Both the position numbers and the translations under genes were made by a program. The notes under the pieces were generated by a model, which was not told where the DNA came from, made no database searches, and saw only the letters and a program-made list of their open reading frames with translations. This document shows, one piece after another, positions 36,704 to 46,449 of a DNA stretch of 64,000 nt. Location of the stretch: contig JAWKTT010000003.1 of NCBI GenBank assembly GCA_041398965.1, forward strand, positions 310,001-374,000. Reading direction: 5' to 3'. Within the stretch, counting starts at the first letter, position 1. Every line of letters starts with the position of its first letter. Source of the DNA: JAWKTT01 sp041398965. Its GTDB lineage: Bacteria > Planctomycetota > Planctomycetia > Planctomycetales > Planctomycetaceae.

Positions 36704-38044
36704 CTAGGAATCAACAGCAGTCTTCCCGCCACTCGATTCGACTGAGAGTGTAGGGCGAAGGAATTCATCCTTGGGGCGGTAGAAGATCGCGACGGGGAGA
36801 ATCAACAGGGCCAGCGGGAGGAACGTCAGCGAGATCGACTTTGTGCCAATGATCGATGCACAGAAGTTATAGAAACCGGCTGACGCGAGGACGCCAATCC
36901 AGGTTGTCAGGTTCATCGTTCCGATCATTCGCCCTTTCTGGTCTGCGGATGGTCGAGCTTGTAAAAAGACCTGCAGCGGCACCGCGTACAAACCAGCCGC
37001 CCCCCCCATCAACACAAACAGAATCGCCGAAACATAGAAGAGACCATCAGTCGACATCTGCCACAACGCGAGCGAAGCGAGTACCGAGAACGTCACCACC
37101 ATTCCCCACGCCCCGCAGCGAACGAGTCCAAAACGAATCGTGTGTTTCGAGAGTGCTCCAGAAATCACGCACCCCACTCCGATCCCAAGTGAGAGGGCCG
37201 CATTAAGGATCGACGTCTTCCAGTCCCCTACTTGCAGTTGTTGCTTGCCAAATTCCGTGACGATTTGCAGGCTGACTCCCCCAAGAAACCAGAACAAAAT
37301 TACCGCGAGCAATACGCGGGCTAAGGTCCGGTCGGAACGAAGCAGTCGCCACGTTTCACGGTCCAGCAACAGGTTACTCGCCTTCAACTTCAGGCCGGGA
37401 TGAGCCGGTGGAGTTGGTCGCAACAACAACGACGTCAACGTCCCGACAACTGCCAGTCCGACACAGACTCCCGACACCGGCCACAGCCCCCATCGCGCTT
37501 CCAGCCCCCCTTTCAGCGCCCCACAAACTGCAACACCCAGAATGATCGCAACGAACGTCGTCAGCTGAATCACCCCATTGGCGGGGGGCAAATCCTCTTC
37601 ACGCAACATCTCGGGGAGTATGCCATACTTCGCCGGTCCGAAGAACGCGCTTTGCAAAGACATTAACGTCAGAACGGCCAACAGTCCGACGAACAACTCC
37701 TTTGACCCCAGATCGCATAAGAACAGGACGAGCATTCCTGCCAGCATCACCACGATTTCGGCCAGCTTGGCGACAACGACGACTCCCCGCTTACTCACCC
37801 GGTCCGACAACCATCCTGCCATGCCGGAAAACAACACAAACGGCAACGCAAATGCCGCATGAGCATAGGGTTGATACGTCTCCGATTCGGTCCCCGACCG
37901 CATCGCATAATCGGTGAGCACGAGCACGACCATCTGCTTAAAGATGTTGTCGTTAAATGCTCCTAAAAACTGCGTCGCCACCATGCCTAAAAAGGAACGG
38001 TCTCGCGACAACTTCGGAAGTCCAGATTCAAGCACAGACATCAT
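36704..38044 (-). CDS. MFS transporter, LplT/lysophospholipid-transporter-like
   Basis: 446 residues with twelve hydrophobic segments. TQFLGAFNDNIFKQM at the start of helix 1 and SAFFGPAKYGILPEM after helix 4 are the hallmarks of the LplT / Aas-associated MFS group, which flips lysophospholipids into the cytoplasm for re-acylation. MFS loop motif A appears as GWLSDRVSKRG. No acyl-ACP synthetase (aas) gene is adjacent, so the substrate is only suggested. Alternative start at 38041. Monocistronic. Confidence 0.85.
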   Translation of the reverse strand: MMSVLESGLPKLSRDRSFLGMVATQFLGAFNDNIFKQMVVLVLTDYAMRSGTESETYQPYAHAAFALPFVLFSGMAGWLSDRVSKRGVVVVAKLAEIVVMLAGMLVLFLCDLGSKELFVGLLAVLTLMSLQSAFFGPAKYGILPEMLREEDLPPANGVIQLTTFVAIILGVAVCGALKGGLEARWGLWPVSGVCVGLAVVGTLTSLLLRPTPPAHPGLKLKASNLLLDRETWRLLRSDRTLARVLLAVILFWFLGGVSLQIVTEFGKQQLQVGDWKTSILNAALSLGIGVGCVISGALSKHTIRFGLVRCGAWGMVVTFSVLASLALWQMSTDGLFYVSAILFVLMGGAAGLYAVPLQVFLQARPSADQKGRMIGTMNLTTWIGVLASAGFYNFCASIIGTKSISLTFLPLALLILPVAIFYRPKDEFLRPTLSVESSGGKTAVDS

Positions 38045-38139
38045 GTCCTAAATGATAAACATTCTAACACTAACTCCCCTCCGTCCCATAACTCCTGCAC
38101 CCGAAATCCTACTCCCTGGATTCTCCTCCCTCCGACTCC

Positions 38140-39099
38140 TCAATGACTCATCGTATAAAACAAGATATTAATCCCCAATGGATACGCCCGTTTCTCGGAG
38201 AACTCGCGGAAGTACCATTCGTGTTCTCCCTCGCGTTCCCAGCCATCGCCAAGGTCGGTGTTGTGACAGATGAGGGCCATTAAACGGCCGGCATCATCAA
38301 AGACCCCTCGATAATGGGGATCGCGTCCATCGAGGCCCCCTTCCCACGACACCCCTGATGCCCGACCTTGCAAGGCCTGGTTGATGGCGGGTATCTGAGG
38401 TTTTTCCGTCAGATCGTAGACGCAATGAAAAATCTCGTGATCCAGTGGCAGCTCGACAATTTCTCGTTCGCCAATCACTCGCCGAAATTCCCGTTCAAAC
38501 TCCGCCCACTCATCATCACCCCAAAAGTCGTCGACCATGAGGAATCCCCCGTTCGCAAGGTAGCGCTGGAGGCCCTCGACCTCTGCTTCCGTGAGATTCA
38601 TACCAGTCCCCCACGCGCCGCGGTATCCCCCCGGTTCGATCAGGTAGATAAATGGATAATTAAAGAGTTCGGGATGAGCTAAGTCCAAAACGACCGGATC
38701 GGGGTCAACATTGAGGGCGGTTAATTGTTGCAGGCGGAACGAGAAATTGAGGTCGGCATCAGGATAGTCTGTCTGCCATTTTCCCCCGCCGCGACCTCCG
38801 TCGGCATTATAAATAATTCGGGCAAAGGTGAAGGCATCGTCTGGAAAGACTTCGTGACGTTCCCACGTTGGGACGCCATTACGATCAGTCACCCGATAAG
38901 GGGCCGGGACCCGATCTGAGCGAAACCCCGACCGACGGGGGGCGTTTCCGATCTGCCCGAACACCGGCGATTCCGTCGCAACGGGAATCGGCTGATCGAC
39001 ATGCAACGCCGCAGAAGTTGGACCATTCCCCGGTTGGGCAAGACAGAGTCCCCCCATCAGCCACAGAGCGAATATCCCTCGCCAACGCCATGCCAGCAT
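38140..39099 (-). CDS. DUF4159 protein, exported
   Basis: 319 residues with an N-terminal export signal (WRWRGIFALWLMGGLCLAQ). The DUF4159 core starts at FTFARIIYNADG. It includes TDYPDADLNFSFRLQQLT, PFIYLIEPGGY and the ThuA/GATase-like segment LQRYLANGGFLMVDDFWG, and ends with GINILFYTMSH. The family has a Rossmann-like amidotransferase fold without known activity. In planctomycetes it often accompanies MoxR/Bat genes, which are not next to this copy. Start: ATG at 39099. Confidence 0.88.
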   Translation of the reverse strand: MLAWRWRGIFALWLMGGLCLAQPGNGPTSAALHVDQPIPVATESPVFGQIGNAPRRSGFRSDRVPAPYRVTDRNGVPTWERHEVFPDDAFTFARIIYNADGGRGGGKWQTDYPDADLNFSFRLQQLTALNVDPDPVVLDLAHPELFNYPFIYLIEPGGYRGAWGTGMNLTEAEVEGLQRYLANGGFLMVDDFWGDDEWAEFEREFRRVIGEREIVELPLDHEIFHCVYDLTEKPQIPAINQALQGRASGVSWEGGLDGRDPHYRGVFDDAGRLMALICHNTDLGDGWEREGEHEWYFREFSEKRAYPLGINILFYTMSH

Positions 39100-39214
39100 T
39101 CGTCAGTCTCCCCAGATGAAACGCCATGGACGACGGACGCTGTGTCCATCAGTCTCTCGCGAGATTTCGACGGACCCAGCAGTCCCGCACACCAGAGACT
39201 CCTAGCCATGACGA

Positions 39215-39742
39215 CTAATAGCCTAACCCATTCTTACGCAGATGCACATACGGTCGCTGTGTTTCGAGTTCTGTCGACGGTTTGCCAGCAACGAGTTCAA
39301 CAACGTAAGTGACATGGTCCCCGGTTAAGACCGAGGTGACCACACGCCCCTCGAGCCAGCCGAGTGCGTCCACCAGCACCGTCGCCCCTTGAGGGGACTG
39401 ATCCGTTCGAAGTCCTTCAAAAGCCGGTGTGCCGGGGTCGAAGCCTTTGCCGAAATGTCCGAGCAACGACTTCTGCGTCTCTCCTAACAGATTCAGGCCG
39501 ACAATCGCCCCTTCCGACAACCAGTCGTTGAGATACCGCTTTCGATTGACGACCACCGTCATCATCGGCGGCTCGAACGAGCACTGCTGCACCCAACTTG
39601 CCAGCATCCCTGTGGCCATCCCATCGGGTCCGTTGGCCGTCAGAATGAACAAACCACTCGGCGTCTTCCCCAGCACCGCGGCCAAAGCGGACACGGCCCC
39701 TTTCCCGGAAGTAGCCGTCGCAGTCGATTGTTGTTCCGTCAT
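39215..39742 (-). CDS. Flavin reductase-like domain protein
   Basis: 175 residues from ATG at 39742; the frame is open further up to 39925 without sense. The fold begins at LGKTPSGLFILTA and includes MLASWVQQCSFEPPMMTV, the FMN-binding loop region of flavin reductases and short FMN-binding oxidoreductases, then LNLLGETQKSLLGHFG and a C-terminal HLRKNGLGY. It probably reduces free or bound FMN with NAD(P)H in the cytosol, or acts as a diflavin-type partner. It lies divergently from an SGNH hydrolase and has no oxygenase beside it. Confidence 0.85.
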   Translation of the reverse strand: MTEQQSTATATSGKGAVSALAAVLGKTPSGLFILTANGPDGMATGMLASWVQQCSFEPPMMTVVVNRKRYLNDWLSEGAIVGLNLLGETQKSLLGHFGKGFDPGTPAFEGLRTDQSPQGATVLVDALGWLEGRVVTSVLTGDHVTYVVELVAGKPSTELETQRPYVHLRKNGLGY

Positions 39743-40011
39743 CTCTCCAGCCGCCTCTTCAAATGGTGATGTGAACTTGTGAATGTCTGCAAGCCAGATC
39801 GTAGGCGAGTCCCAGCCTGGCGACAATGTCGCGTAGCATCCATCGCCGGGCAAAGTCCAAACGACTGGTCTGTCGGGCGGTTGCGTCGCTGGGAGGAGTC
39901 GGGTAGCGTGCTGGCATCGGGGCACTGTCGATGTGGTTGTCGATAGACTGTCGTTCGCGGTGCGGGTCTGTTTCTGTGTATGACCGTTTTGAATCCTCTG
40001 GAGAATCTCTC

Positions 40012-41430
40012 ATGGTGAAGATGCTGTGCCGCTCGATCATGGTTGCTGTTGGACTGCTCGGTGTTGGACTTTCGGCGATGCAGCCTTTGCGGGCCGACGA
40101 TGCTCCGAAGTTGCCGACGGCACTCGGCTCTGTCACGCTGGAAAATGGAGACAGCATTGTCTTTCTGGGGGACAGCATCACCCATCAGTGTCTGTATACG
40201 CAGTATGTCGAAGACTACTTCTACACTCGGATGTCGCACTTACGGCTGAAGTTACACAATGCCGGAGTGGGTGGGGCGCGGGCCTGGGATGCCTTACAGC
40301 GATTCGACGAAGATGTCGCCAGCTATAAGCCGAAGTATGTGACGATCCTCCTCGGGATGAACGATGGAACCTATCGCCCCTATGACGAAGCGACGTTTCA
40401 GACGTACCGTCAGGACATGACGGCATTGCTCGACCAGTTGCAGGGGCTCGGAGCGACCGCCATTCCGATGACCCCCACCATGTTCGACGCACGGGCTGAT
40501 CGGGCACGACCCAACAACAAGCGGGATCCGGAATCGCAGGCACTCTACAACTCCGTACTGGCCTATTACGGGGCATGGCTAAGGGAGGTCTCGGTCGAAC
40601 GGGGGCTTGGATTCGTCGACATGTACGGCCCACTAAATACGATCACTCTCGAACAGCGTAAAACCGATGCCGCCTTCACGCTCATTCAGGATGCCATCCA
40701 TCCGGGGGCACCGGGTCAGGTGGTGATGGCGACGGCGATGATTACCGACATGGGACTTCCCCGGCAACTCTCGAATATCACGATCACTGTGGGATCGGGG
40801 GGGCCGAAAGCCAAGAGGGATAACGGCGGGGGACTGAAAGCAACCGGGCGTGCCAGTGGCGGAAAACTGAGCGACATTGCCGTCACCGAGACGGGGGTTG
40901 CGTTTACGTTCCATCCTCAGAGTCTTCCGTGGGTTCTGCCTGAAGAGGCTCAACTGGGGGCGAAGCTGACGAAACTCGGCCACAAGCTCAGCCGCGAAGC
41001 CCTCGATGTTCACGGGCTCGCTCCAGGTCAGTACCAGCTCCTCATTGATGGAGTCGAGGTTGGGACCTACTCGTCGGCAACGCTCGAACGACACATCGAA
41101 CTACAGGAGAACGCCAAGACCCCGCAGTATCAACAGGCGCTCGCTGTCGCCAACCTCAACAAGGAGCGAAACGAAAAGGCGGTTCGCAAGTTGCGGGGGG
41201 AGTGGTCGCAGTATCAGCAATTCGCGCGGGCTCGAAGGACCGCGACGGAGAAGCCTGATGACGAGCAGGCTCAAAAGCAACTGGCCACTCTGACGGAAAA
41301 GATCACCGGGATGGCAGAACGTGTTGCCCAAGCCAACGAAGAGGCCCGCAGTTACGAAGACCGCATCTTCGAGATCAATCAGCCTCGGTCTGTCCGCTAC
41401 GAGTTGAAGCGAGTCGAAATGATGAAGTAG
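40012..41430 (+). CDS. Exported SGNH/GDSL hydrolase with a C-terminal coiled-coil
   Basis: 472 residues from ATG at 40012 (alternative 40021), with a signal peptide (MLCRSIMVAVGLLGVGLSA). The SGNH domain has GDSITH with nucleophile Ser55, the Gly block GVGGARAWDA, LLGMNDGTY with the Asn, and DAIHPGAPG carrying Asp/His. After residue ~270 a second beta-rich part follows, then a charged helical segment (residues ~380-450, rich in Lys/Glu/Gln) likely to be coiled coil. The architecture suggests an exported carbohydrate esterase. It is distinct from the smaller TAT-type paralogue at 8145. Confidence 0.85.
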   Translation: MVKMLCRSIMVAVGLLGVGLSAMQPLRADDAPKLPTALGSVTLENGDSIVFLGDSITHQCLYTQYVEDYFYTRMSHLRLKLHNAGVGGARAWDALQRFDEDVASYKPKYVTILLGMNDGTYRPYDEATFQTYRQDMTALLDQLQGLGATAIPMTPTMFDARADRARPNNKRDPESQALYNSVLAYYGAWLREVSVERGLGFVDMYGPLNTITLEQRKTDAAFTLIQDAIHPGAPGQVVMATAMITDMGLPRQLSNITITVGSGGPKAKRDNGGGLKATGRASGGKLSDIAVTETGVAFTFHPQSLPWVLPEEAQLGAKLTKLGHKLSREALDVHGLAPGQYQLLIDGVEVGTYSSATLERHIELQENAKTPQYQQALAVANLNKERNEKAVRKLRGEWSQYQQFARARRTATEKPDDEQAQKQLATLTEKITGMAERVAQANEEARSYEDRIFEINQPRSVRYELKRVEMMK

Positions 41431-41602
41431 TCGACCGGAACCGTCGGCAAATGCCGGGACTCTCGGGACGGCAGACTTTCACATCCATCGGAGCAGCCAC
41501 GGAGTGACGACGTCGTAACGACCATCAAGCGACGGAAATGGATGTCCGTCGTGAGGTGAAAACAAGCGTCATGCGGGTGACACCCCCCGGTTCTGCCTGA
41601 TA

Positions 41603-42076
41603 TTAGCGGCTACTGCGGGTGGTGATCCGATTCCAGAGCGATCGGCGAGGATTGGTCTCTTCTGACTTTTCCATGTCCCCTTCGTCCGGCGTCGAGTTTT
41701 CGACGGGCTGCGGAACTTGCTCAATCAAGATGCGGTTGAACTCATCTTCCGTGACGAGATGTTCAAATCGCACGGCATGATGGACAAGCGATCGCCGGGA
41801 GCGGATGGCTCCATGCGGTTCGGTATGGTGGCGGAGGATTGTCCCTTCCAGGCAGTAGACGACTCCCCCGGGCAACAGAAATCGCAGCCAGACACGGGGA
41901 TGGTTCAAAGGTTGTTCGCACAGTAGTCGCACGCCGGTTGCGGAGATATCGTCGGACCACCCCTTGACAGCCAGGACGCTGCCACTGGCGTCTCGCACGT
42001 CCGGTTGGACGATCGTCACGACGGTACGATACGAGGACCGGGGGTTCTGACGTCGGTTACTATTGTCGGTTTGCAT
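41603..42076 (-). CDS. PilZ-domain protein
   Basis: 157 residues. PilZ c-di-GMP-binding motifs are present: an Arg-rich N-terminus (NRRQNPRSSYR, the RxxxR box) and DISATGVRLL (the [D/N]xSxxG box). Binding of c-di-GMP is therefore likely, with an effector role in motility, adhesion or secretion control. The C-terminal 35 residues are acidic then basic and look disordered. Convergent with the SGNH hydrolase gene. Confidence 0.88.
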   Translation of the reverse strand: MQTDNSNRRQNPRSSYRTVVTIVQPDVRDASGSVLAVKGWSDDISATGVRLLCEQPLNHPRVWLRFLLPGGVVYCLEGTILRHHTEPHGAIRSRRSLVHHAVRFEHLVTEDEFNRILIEQVPQPVENSTPDEGDMEKSEETNPRRSLWNRITTRSSR

Positions 42077-42194
42077 CAGAGATCGGGTTTCTCGAAACGA
42101 GGAGAGGGTCGGCTGCTGAAATCGACCTCGGTGTCGCAGCAGTTTGCGGTTGATCTATGGGACGTGAGTTGGCCAGCGGGCCGACGGAAGTTGC

Positions 42195-42320
42195 CTAGGA
42201 AGGGGTGTCTGCCTTAGCGGCAACCATCTCTTCGACAACGCGACGCAGAGTGTAGACTTGTATGCCGACCGCGAAGATTGAGATGGCAATCGCACACAAA
42301 CCTATGGTGACACCGAGCAT
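42195..42320 (-). CDS. 41-residue single-TM microprotein
   Basis: ATG at 42320 to TAG at 42195: MLGVTIGLCAIAISIFAVG, then IQVYTLRRVVEEMVAAKADTPS. One hydrophobic helix is followed by a short basic/acidic cytosolic tail. Length and composition fit a genuine small membrane protein rather than chance. It lies between PilZ and sirtuin genes on the same strand. Function unknown. Confidence 0.55.
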   Translation of the reverse strand: MLGVTIGLCAIAISIFAVGIQVYTLRRVVEEMVAAKADTPS

Positions 42321-42570
42321 GAGTCTTCTCCGAACAGAAATGAGATCGTGAGTTGATGAGTTCATCAGATGGAGGCAAACATCGGCCTCGATACGAAGTC
42401 ATGAACGACCTCGCTCCATCACAAACCTAGGTCGCAAACCGTCTCCCGGTTGCAGACTGGCAGCGAGTCGACCCTCGAAATTCGGGCACGCAGGGTCGAT
42501 CGTGCCGAAAGAGTCGGTTATAACAGTGAGCCACCCCGCGACGAACACTCCCCAGACGAGCCGAGGGACG

Positions 42571-43335
42571 CTAGAAATCGCGGTTCGTCAGGTAGTCGTC
42601 GATCTGTTGCAGTGTCTTCCCGATCGGTTGATGCAGGACGATCTCGGCGACCCCGTCGAGAGGGGTCGGGTCGCGATTGATGATGACGAGTCGGGCCCCC
42701 TGATCGTGTGCCATCTCGGGAAGATCGGCAGCAGGATGTACGACCAGTGACGACCCGAGCACGATGAACAAGTCGGACTCGATGCCGTCCTGGGTGGCTC
42801 GATACAGGACATCTTCGGGAAGCATTTGACCGAACGACACCGTGGCATGCTTCAAGTATCCGCCGCATTGGGGACACTTCGGCGGTTCGCCCGTCTTCAA
42901 AAACTTCTTCGTCAGTGGCATGATGGCGAAGCGTTTATTGCAATCGAGACAGGCGGCCTCTCGTGCCGTGCCGTGTACTTCCCACACGCGACGACTTCCC
43001 GCCAACTGATGCAATCCGTCGATATTCTGAGTAATGATGGCATCAAGTTCCCGTTGCTGTTCCCAGTTCGCCAGTATCTCGTGGGCGACATTCGGCTTCG
43101 CCTTGATGAACTCCTGGACCGCAATCGACTTCTGTCGCCAATATTCCTTTCGTGCCTCGTCTGAGGCGACGAACTCTTGGAAGTACACCGGCTGTGATTT
43201 CGCCCAGATTCCCCCAGGCGATCGAAAGTCCGGCAACCCACTCTCGGTCGAGACCCCTGCACCGGTGAAGACGACGGTCTTTTCGGATTGAAAAATCCAC
43301 TCGGCGACTGTTCGAAGACGCTCGGAAATTGACAT
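42571..43335 (-). CDS. NAD-dependent protein deacylase (Sir2 family)
   Basis: 254 residues. Sirtuin motifs appear in order: TGAGVSTESGLPDFRSPGG for NAD binding, TQNIDGLH, the VHG catalytic His, a zinc site of two CxxC pairs (CLDC and CPQC), GSSLVVHPAA and the closing VIINRD. It removes acetyl or other acyl groups from lysines, using NAD and producing O-acyl-ADP-ribose. The Ala/Tyr/Arg signature of desuccinylases is not evident. Start: ATG at 43335. Monocistronic. Confidence 0.93.
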   Translation of the reverse strand: MSISERLRTVAEWIFQSEKTVVFTGAGVSTESGLPDFRSPGGIWAKSQPVYFQEFVASDEARKEYWRQKSIAVQEFIKAKPNVAHEILANWEQQRELDAIITQNIDGLHQLAGSRRVWEVHGTAREAACLDCNKRFAIMPLTKKFLKTGEPPKCPQCGGYLKHATVSFGQMLPEDVLYRATQDGIESDLFIVLGSSLVVHPAADLPEMAHDQGARLVIINRDPTPLDGVAEIVLHQPIGKTLQQIDDYLTNRDF

Positions 43336-43501
43336 GCTGCCAACCTGAGAGTTTTGTTGGGATTGACCTGTCGGCTCGCTCGGGCGAGTATCCGAAGAAA
43401 GACCTACTTCCCCTCAAGGGCCGGCATCTGTCAAGCTGTCTGAACGACAAGCTTAACTCCTCTCCGACCCGACATCGAGACTTGATCCCTCTATTTTGCA
43501 G

Positions 43502-44563
43502 ATGAATTCAGACGGTTTAACCTCCGGAGCACAATCCACCAGCGCCGCTGAGACGTCTGTGCTGCTGTCGACGCAGCCTCAGAGTGTCTGGCAACAAGCG
43601 ACCCGACGGGGACTGCTCGGTTCGCTGGTTTGTGTTGCGTTCTTGTGGTGTCTGTACGCCTGGCAGCCCGATCTCCTGGCGGCCTTGTGTGTCCTCCCGG
43701 TCTGGACCTGGTTGCTCGTCGGCCTGACAGGCCATCTCGTGACCATCGGAAGTCGGAAGTGGCGACACTGGAAATTGAGCGCCGTCGCCTGGATCATCTT
43801 CGGGGGAGTCTTTTGTGATGAATGGCCCTCGGTTGTCCGACAATTGGCACCCACGAAAGTCCCCCAAGACAACGAGCGGGAACTCGCCATCGTCTCGATG
43901 AATTGCCTGACCGGAAAATGGCAGATGTTCCCTGAGTTCATCGAATTAAGGCCCGACCTGATCCTGCTGCAAGAGTCCCCCAATCAACGGAAGCTGGAAC
44001 CACTGGCGAGCGACCTCTATGGTGACGAAGGTGCGGTGATTTCAAGTCGAGGATGCTCGATCGTCGCGAGGGGCGAACTTGTCCTCGACTCCGACCACTC
44101 GACCCCCTTGCTGACGATTGCCTATTGGACTCCACCGGGGGGTGAACGAACACTCGTCGTCTCGCTCCGGCTGACACACTCGCCCATCCGGGTCGACCTC
44201 TGGCGGGGGGATTGTTGGGGGGAGCATCAAGCTTGCCGAGAGTTGCATCGCGAACAACTTGCTCCGTTGCTCGCCCTGATGAAGAGTCTCCCCTCAGACC
44301 TCCCGGTCATCGTTGGTGGCGACTTCAACACCCCGGCCCGCTCTTCGATCGTTCGTCCGCTCGAAGAGTCACTCATTGACACATTTTCCGACTCCGGTCG
44401 AGGCTGGGGGAATACGATCACGCGGGACTATCCTTTTCACCGGATCGATTCGATCTGGGTCTCCCCGCACTTCCGCCCCCTCGCCAGCCAAACCCACATC
44501 ACACCCCACTCCGACCACCGCATGGTCCACTCGCAGGTGGCAATACCTCGCAAGAAGCAGTAA
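43502..44563 (+). CDS. Endonuclease/exonuclease/phosphatase (EEP) family membrane protein
   Basis: 353 residues from ATG at 43502. Three N-terminal hydrophobic segments (residues ~35-110) anchor it. The EEP domain then starts at LAIVSMNCLTG, with DLILLQESP (catalytic Glu), VGGDFNTPARS (Asp/Asn) and the C-terminal HRIDSIWVS and PHSDHRMV (Asp-His). The family cuts nucleic acids, phosphoinositides or sphingomyelin-like phosphodiesters. The catalytic domain probably faces the periplasm. Substrate unknown. An in-frame TTG at 43496 is a weaker start. Confidence 0.85.
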   Translation: MNSDGLTSGAQSTSAAETSVLLSTQPQSVWQQATRRGLLGSLVCVAFLWCLYAWQPDLLAALCVLPVWTWLLVGLTGHLVTIGSRKWRHWKLSAVAWIIFGGVFCDEWPSVVRQLAPTKVPQDNERELAIVSMNCLTGKWQMFPEFIELRPDLILLQESPNQRKLEPLASDLYGDEGAVISSRGCSIVARGELVLDSDHSTPLLTIAYWTPPGGERTLVVSLRLTHSPIRVDLWRGDCWGEHQACRELHREQLAPLLALMKSLPSDLPVIVGGDFNTPARSSIVRPLEESLIDTFSDSGRGWGNTITRDYPFHRIDSIWVSPHFRPLASQTHITPHSDHRMVHSQVAIPRKKQ

Positions 44564-44598
44564 CAAGACGATTCGCCGGGCCCATACGGCAGCGCTTG

Positions 44599-46344
44599 TT
44601 AGAATTCGCTCCCCACCATGATGCGGTCAAGGAATCCCTTGAGTTGGTGGCTGCGGACAGGGTGTTGTAGCTTTCTTACAGCCTTGGCTTCGATCTGGCG
44701 GACACGTTCGCGGGTCACCTTAAAGATGCGGCCCACTTCTTCCAGGGTGTAGGTGTAACCATCCCCCAAACCGTAACGGAGCTTGATAATTTCCCGTTCG
44801 CGATAGGTGAGAGTTTTCAAGAGTTGATCGATCTTGTCCTTGAGCATCTCGGTGCCAGCGGCTCCGGAGGGGGTGTCGGTCGATTCGTCGGCGATGAAGT
44901 CGCTGAAGTAGCTGTCTTCTCCCTCGCCCATCGGACGATCGAGGCTGACCGGCTGTTTGGAGACCCGCATCACCCGTTTGACATCCTCAATCGAGACGTT
45001 CGCGGCGAGGGCAAGTTCTTCTTCGTTCGGTTCGCGACCTAAAGTCTGCAACAACTCGCGGGAGACCTTACGCAACAAAGTCATCGTCTCGATCATGTGG
45101 ACGGGGACGCGAATGGTCCGAGCCTGATCGGCAATCGCCCGGGTGATCGCTTGGCGAATCCACCAAGTGGCGTAGGTGCTGAACTTATAACCGCGACGAT
45201 ATTCGTACTTGTCGACCGCACGCATCAGACCGGTGTTCCCCTCCTGAATCAGGTCGAGGAAACTGAGGCCACGATTACGATACTTCTTAGCAATCGAGAC
45301 CACCAACCGCAGGTTCGCGGCGGCGAGGTCCTGCATTGCCTTGTCGTAGGCTGAGTAGCGTTCTTGGATGGAAGCGAGACGTTCGCCCAAGGTGGTGGGG
45401 GTTTCGAGGGTCATCGCTTGTAGATCGTCGAGTTCCTGTTGCAGGTTGGCCCGTTGATCCTTAGCCGTTCGCAGCGACTTCATCGATTCGATCTGATTGG
45501 AGAGGTCCCGCATCCGACGGCAGATGCGAGTCATCTTCTTGAGCATGACTTGAAGTCGAGTGGTCCGCAGGCTCATTTCTTCGACCAGCGTGGCCATTTT
45601 GCGGCGACGCATCTGAATTGCTTCCCACATCGACTTGCGGGTTCCTGCGGGGACTTCGGAATCGCAACAAGCGGCAAAGTCGGCGACGTTCTGTTCCTGG
45701 AGTCGCTTAAGTGTTTCAAGGTTGTGCGGCATCCGCCCGAGAATCTGTTCCTTCTCGAGACCTTCGGTGAGAGCAACCTTAATCGTCCGATCAAACGGGA
45801 GTTCCCCCGACTGCACTTGTTCTAACGTCTCGATCGCTTCGCGCATGGCGAAGTCCGATTCAAGGAGCTGTCGACGGAAGCGACGACGGGTCACTTCGAT
45901 CGTCTTTGCCAAGTCGATCTCTTCGTCTCGCTGGAGCAGCGGAATCTCACCCATTTGCGTGAGGTAGATGCGGATCGGGTCTTCGATGCGACGCGAACCA
46001 TCGGTGGAAGCCGAGACCGTCACCTTGCTGTCACCCGACTTGGCCGCAGGCTTCTTCGTAATCGGCTTCGAGACGGTCGCTTGCGACATTGGGCTCTTCT
46101 TTGTTTTCGCCCGATTCCCCTTCGGCTCAGCTGGGTCGCGCAGGGACAGCACCTTGGCTCGTTTGTCGTTGACGATTTCCAGTCCGCGGTCTTCGAGAGC
46201 TTCGAGCAGATGGTCGAGTTTCTCGGGGGTGACCGCTTCGTCCGGGAGGTAGTCGTTCACCTGGGTGAAGGTCAAGAACCCCTGACGTTCGCCGATTTGA
46301 ATGAGGGACTTCAGGTTCTGGTCGATCTGGTGCATAGCGATCAT
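44599..46344 (-). CDS. rpoD: Primary RNA polymerase sigma factor
   Basis: 581 residues from ATG at 46344 (alternative 46335). Region 1.1 (LIQIGERQGFLTFTQVNDYL) and region 1.2 (DPIRIYLTQMGEIPLL) are present, with a non-conserved insert before region 2. Region 2 carries AAANLRLVVSIAKKYRNRG, DLIQEGNTGLMRAV and YKFSTYATWWIRQAI. Region 4.2 is TLEEVGRIFKVTRERVRQIE. This is the full housekeeping sigma-70 layout. It follows dnaG on the same strand, as in the rpsU-dnaG-rpoD operon of other bacteria; rpsU is not seen next to them. Confidence 0.96.
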   Translation of the reverse strand: MIAMHQIDQNLKSLIQIGERQGFLTFTQVNDYLPDEAVTPEKLDHLLEALEDRGLEIVNDKRAKVLSLRDPAEPKGNRAKTKKSPMSQATVSKPITKKPAAKSGDSKVTVSASTDGSRRIEDPIRIYLTQMGEIPLLQRDEEIDLAKTIEVTRRRFRRQLLESDFAMREAIETLEQVQSGELPFDRTIKVALTEGLEKEQILGRMPHNLETLKRLQEQNVADFAACCDSEVPAGTRKSMWEAIQMRRRKMATLVEEMSLRTTRLQVMLKKMTRICRRMRDLSNQIESMKSLRTAKDQRANLQQELDDLQAMTLETPTTLGERLASIQERYSAYDKAMQDLAAANLRLVVSIAKKYRNRGLSFLDLIQEGNTGLMRAVDKYEYRRGYKFSTYATWWIRQAITRAIADQARTIRVPVHMIETMTLLRKVSRELLQTLGREPNEEELALAANVSIEDVKRVMRVSKQPVSLDRPMGEGEDSYFSDFIADESTDTPSGAAGTEMLKDKIDQLLKTLTYREREIIKLRYGLGDGYTYTLEEVGRIFKVTRERVRQIEAKAVRKLQHPVRSHQLKGFLDRIMVGSEF

Positions 46345-46449
46345 CCGGCTGAAAGGGAGTGAACGAAAAACGGGAGCCAACATGGCAAGTTGTTGCGCAG
46401 CGGAAGGGGGTCTTCCGTTGGGGAGAACTTGCCGGGGTGCGTGTGGGCT

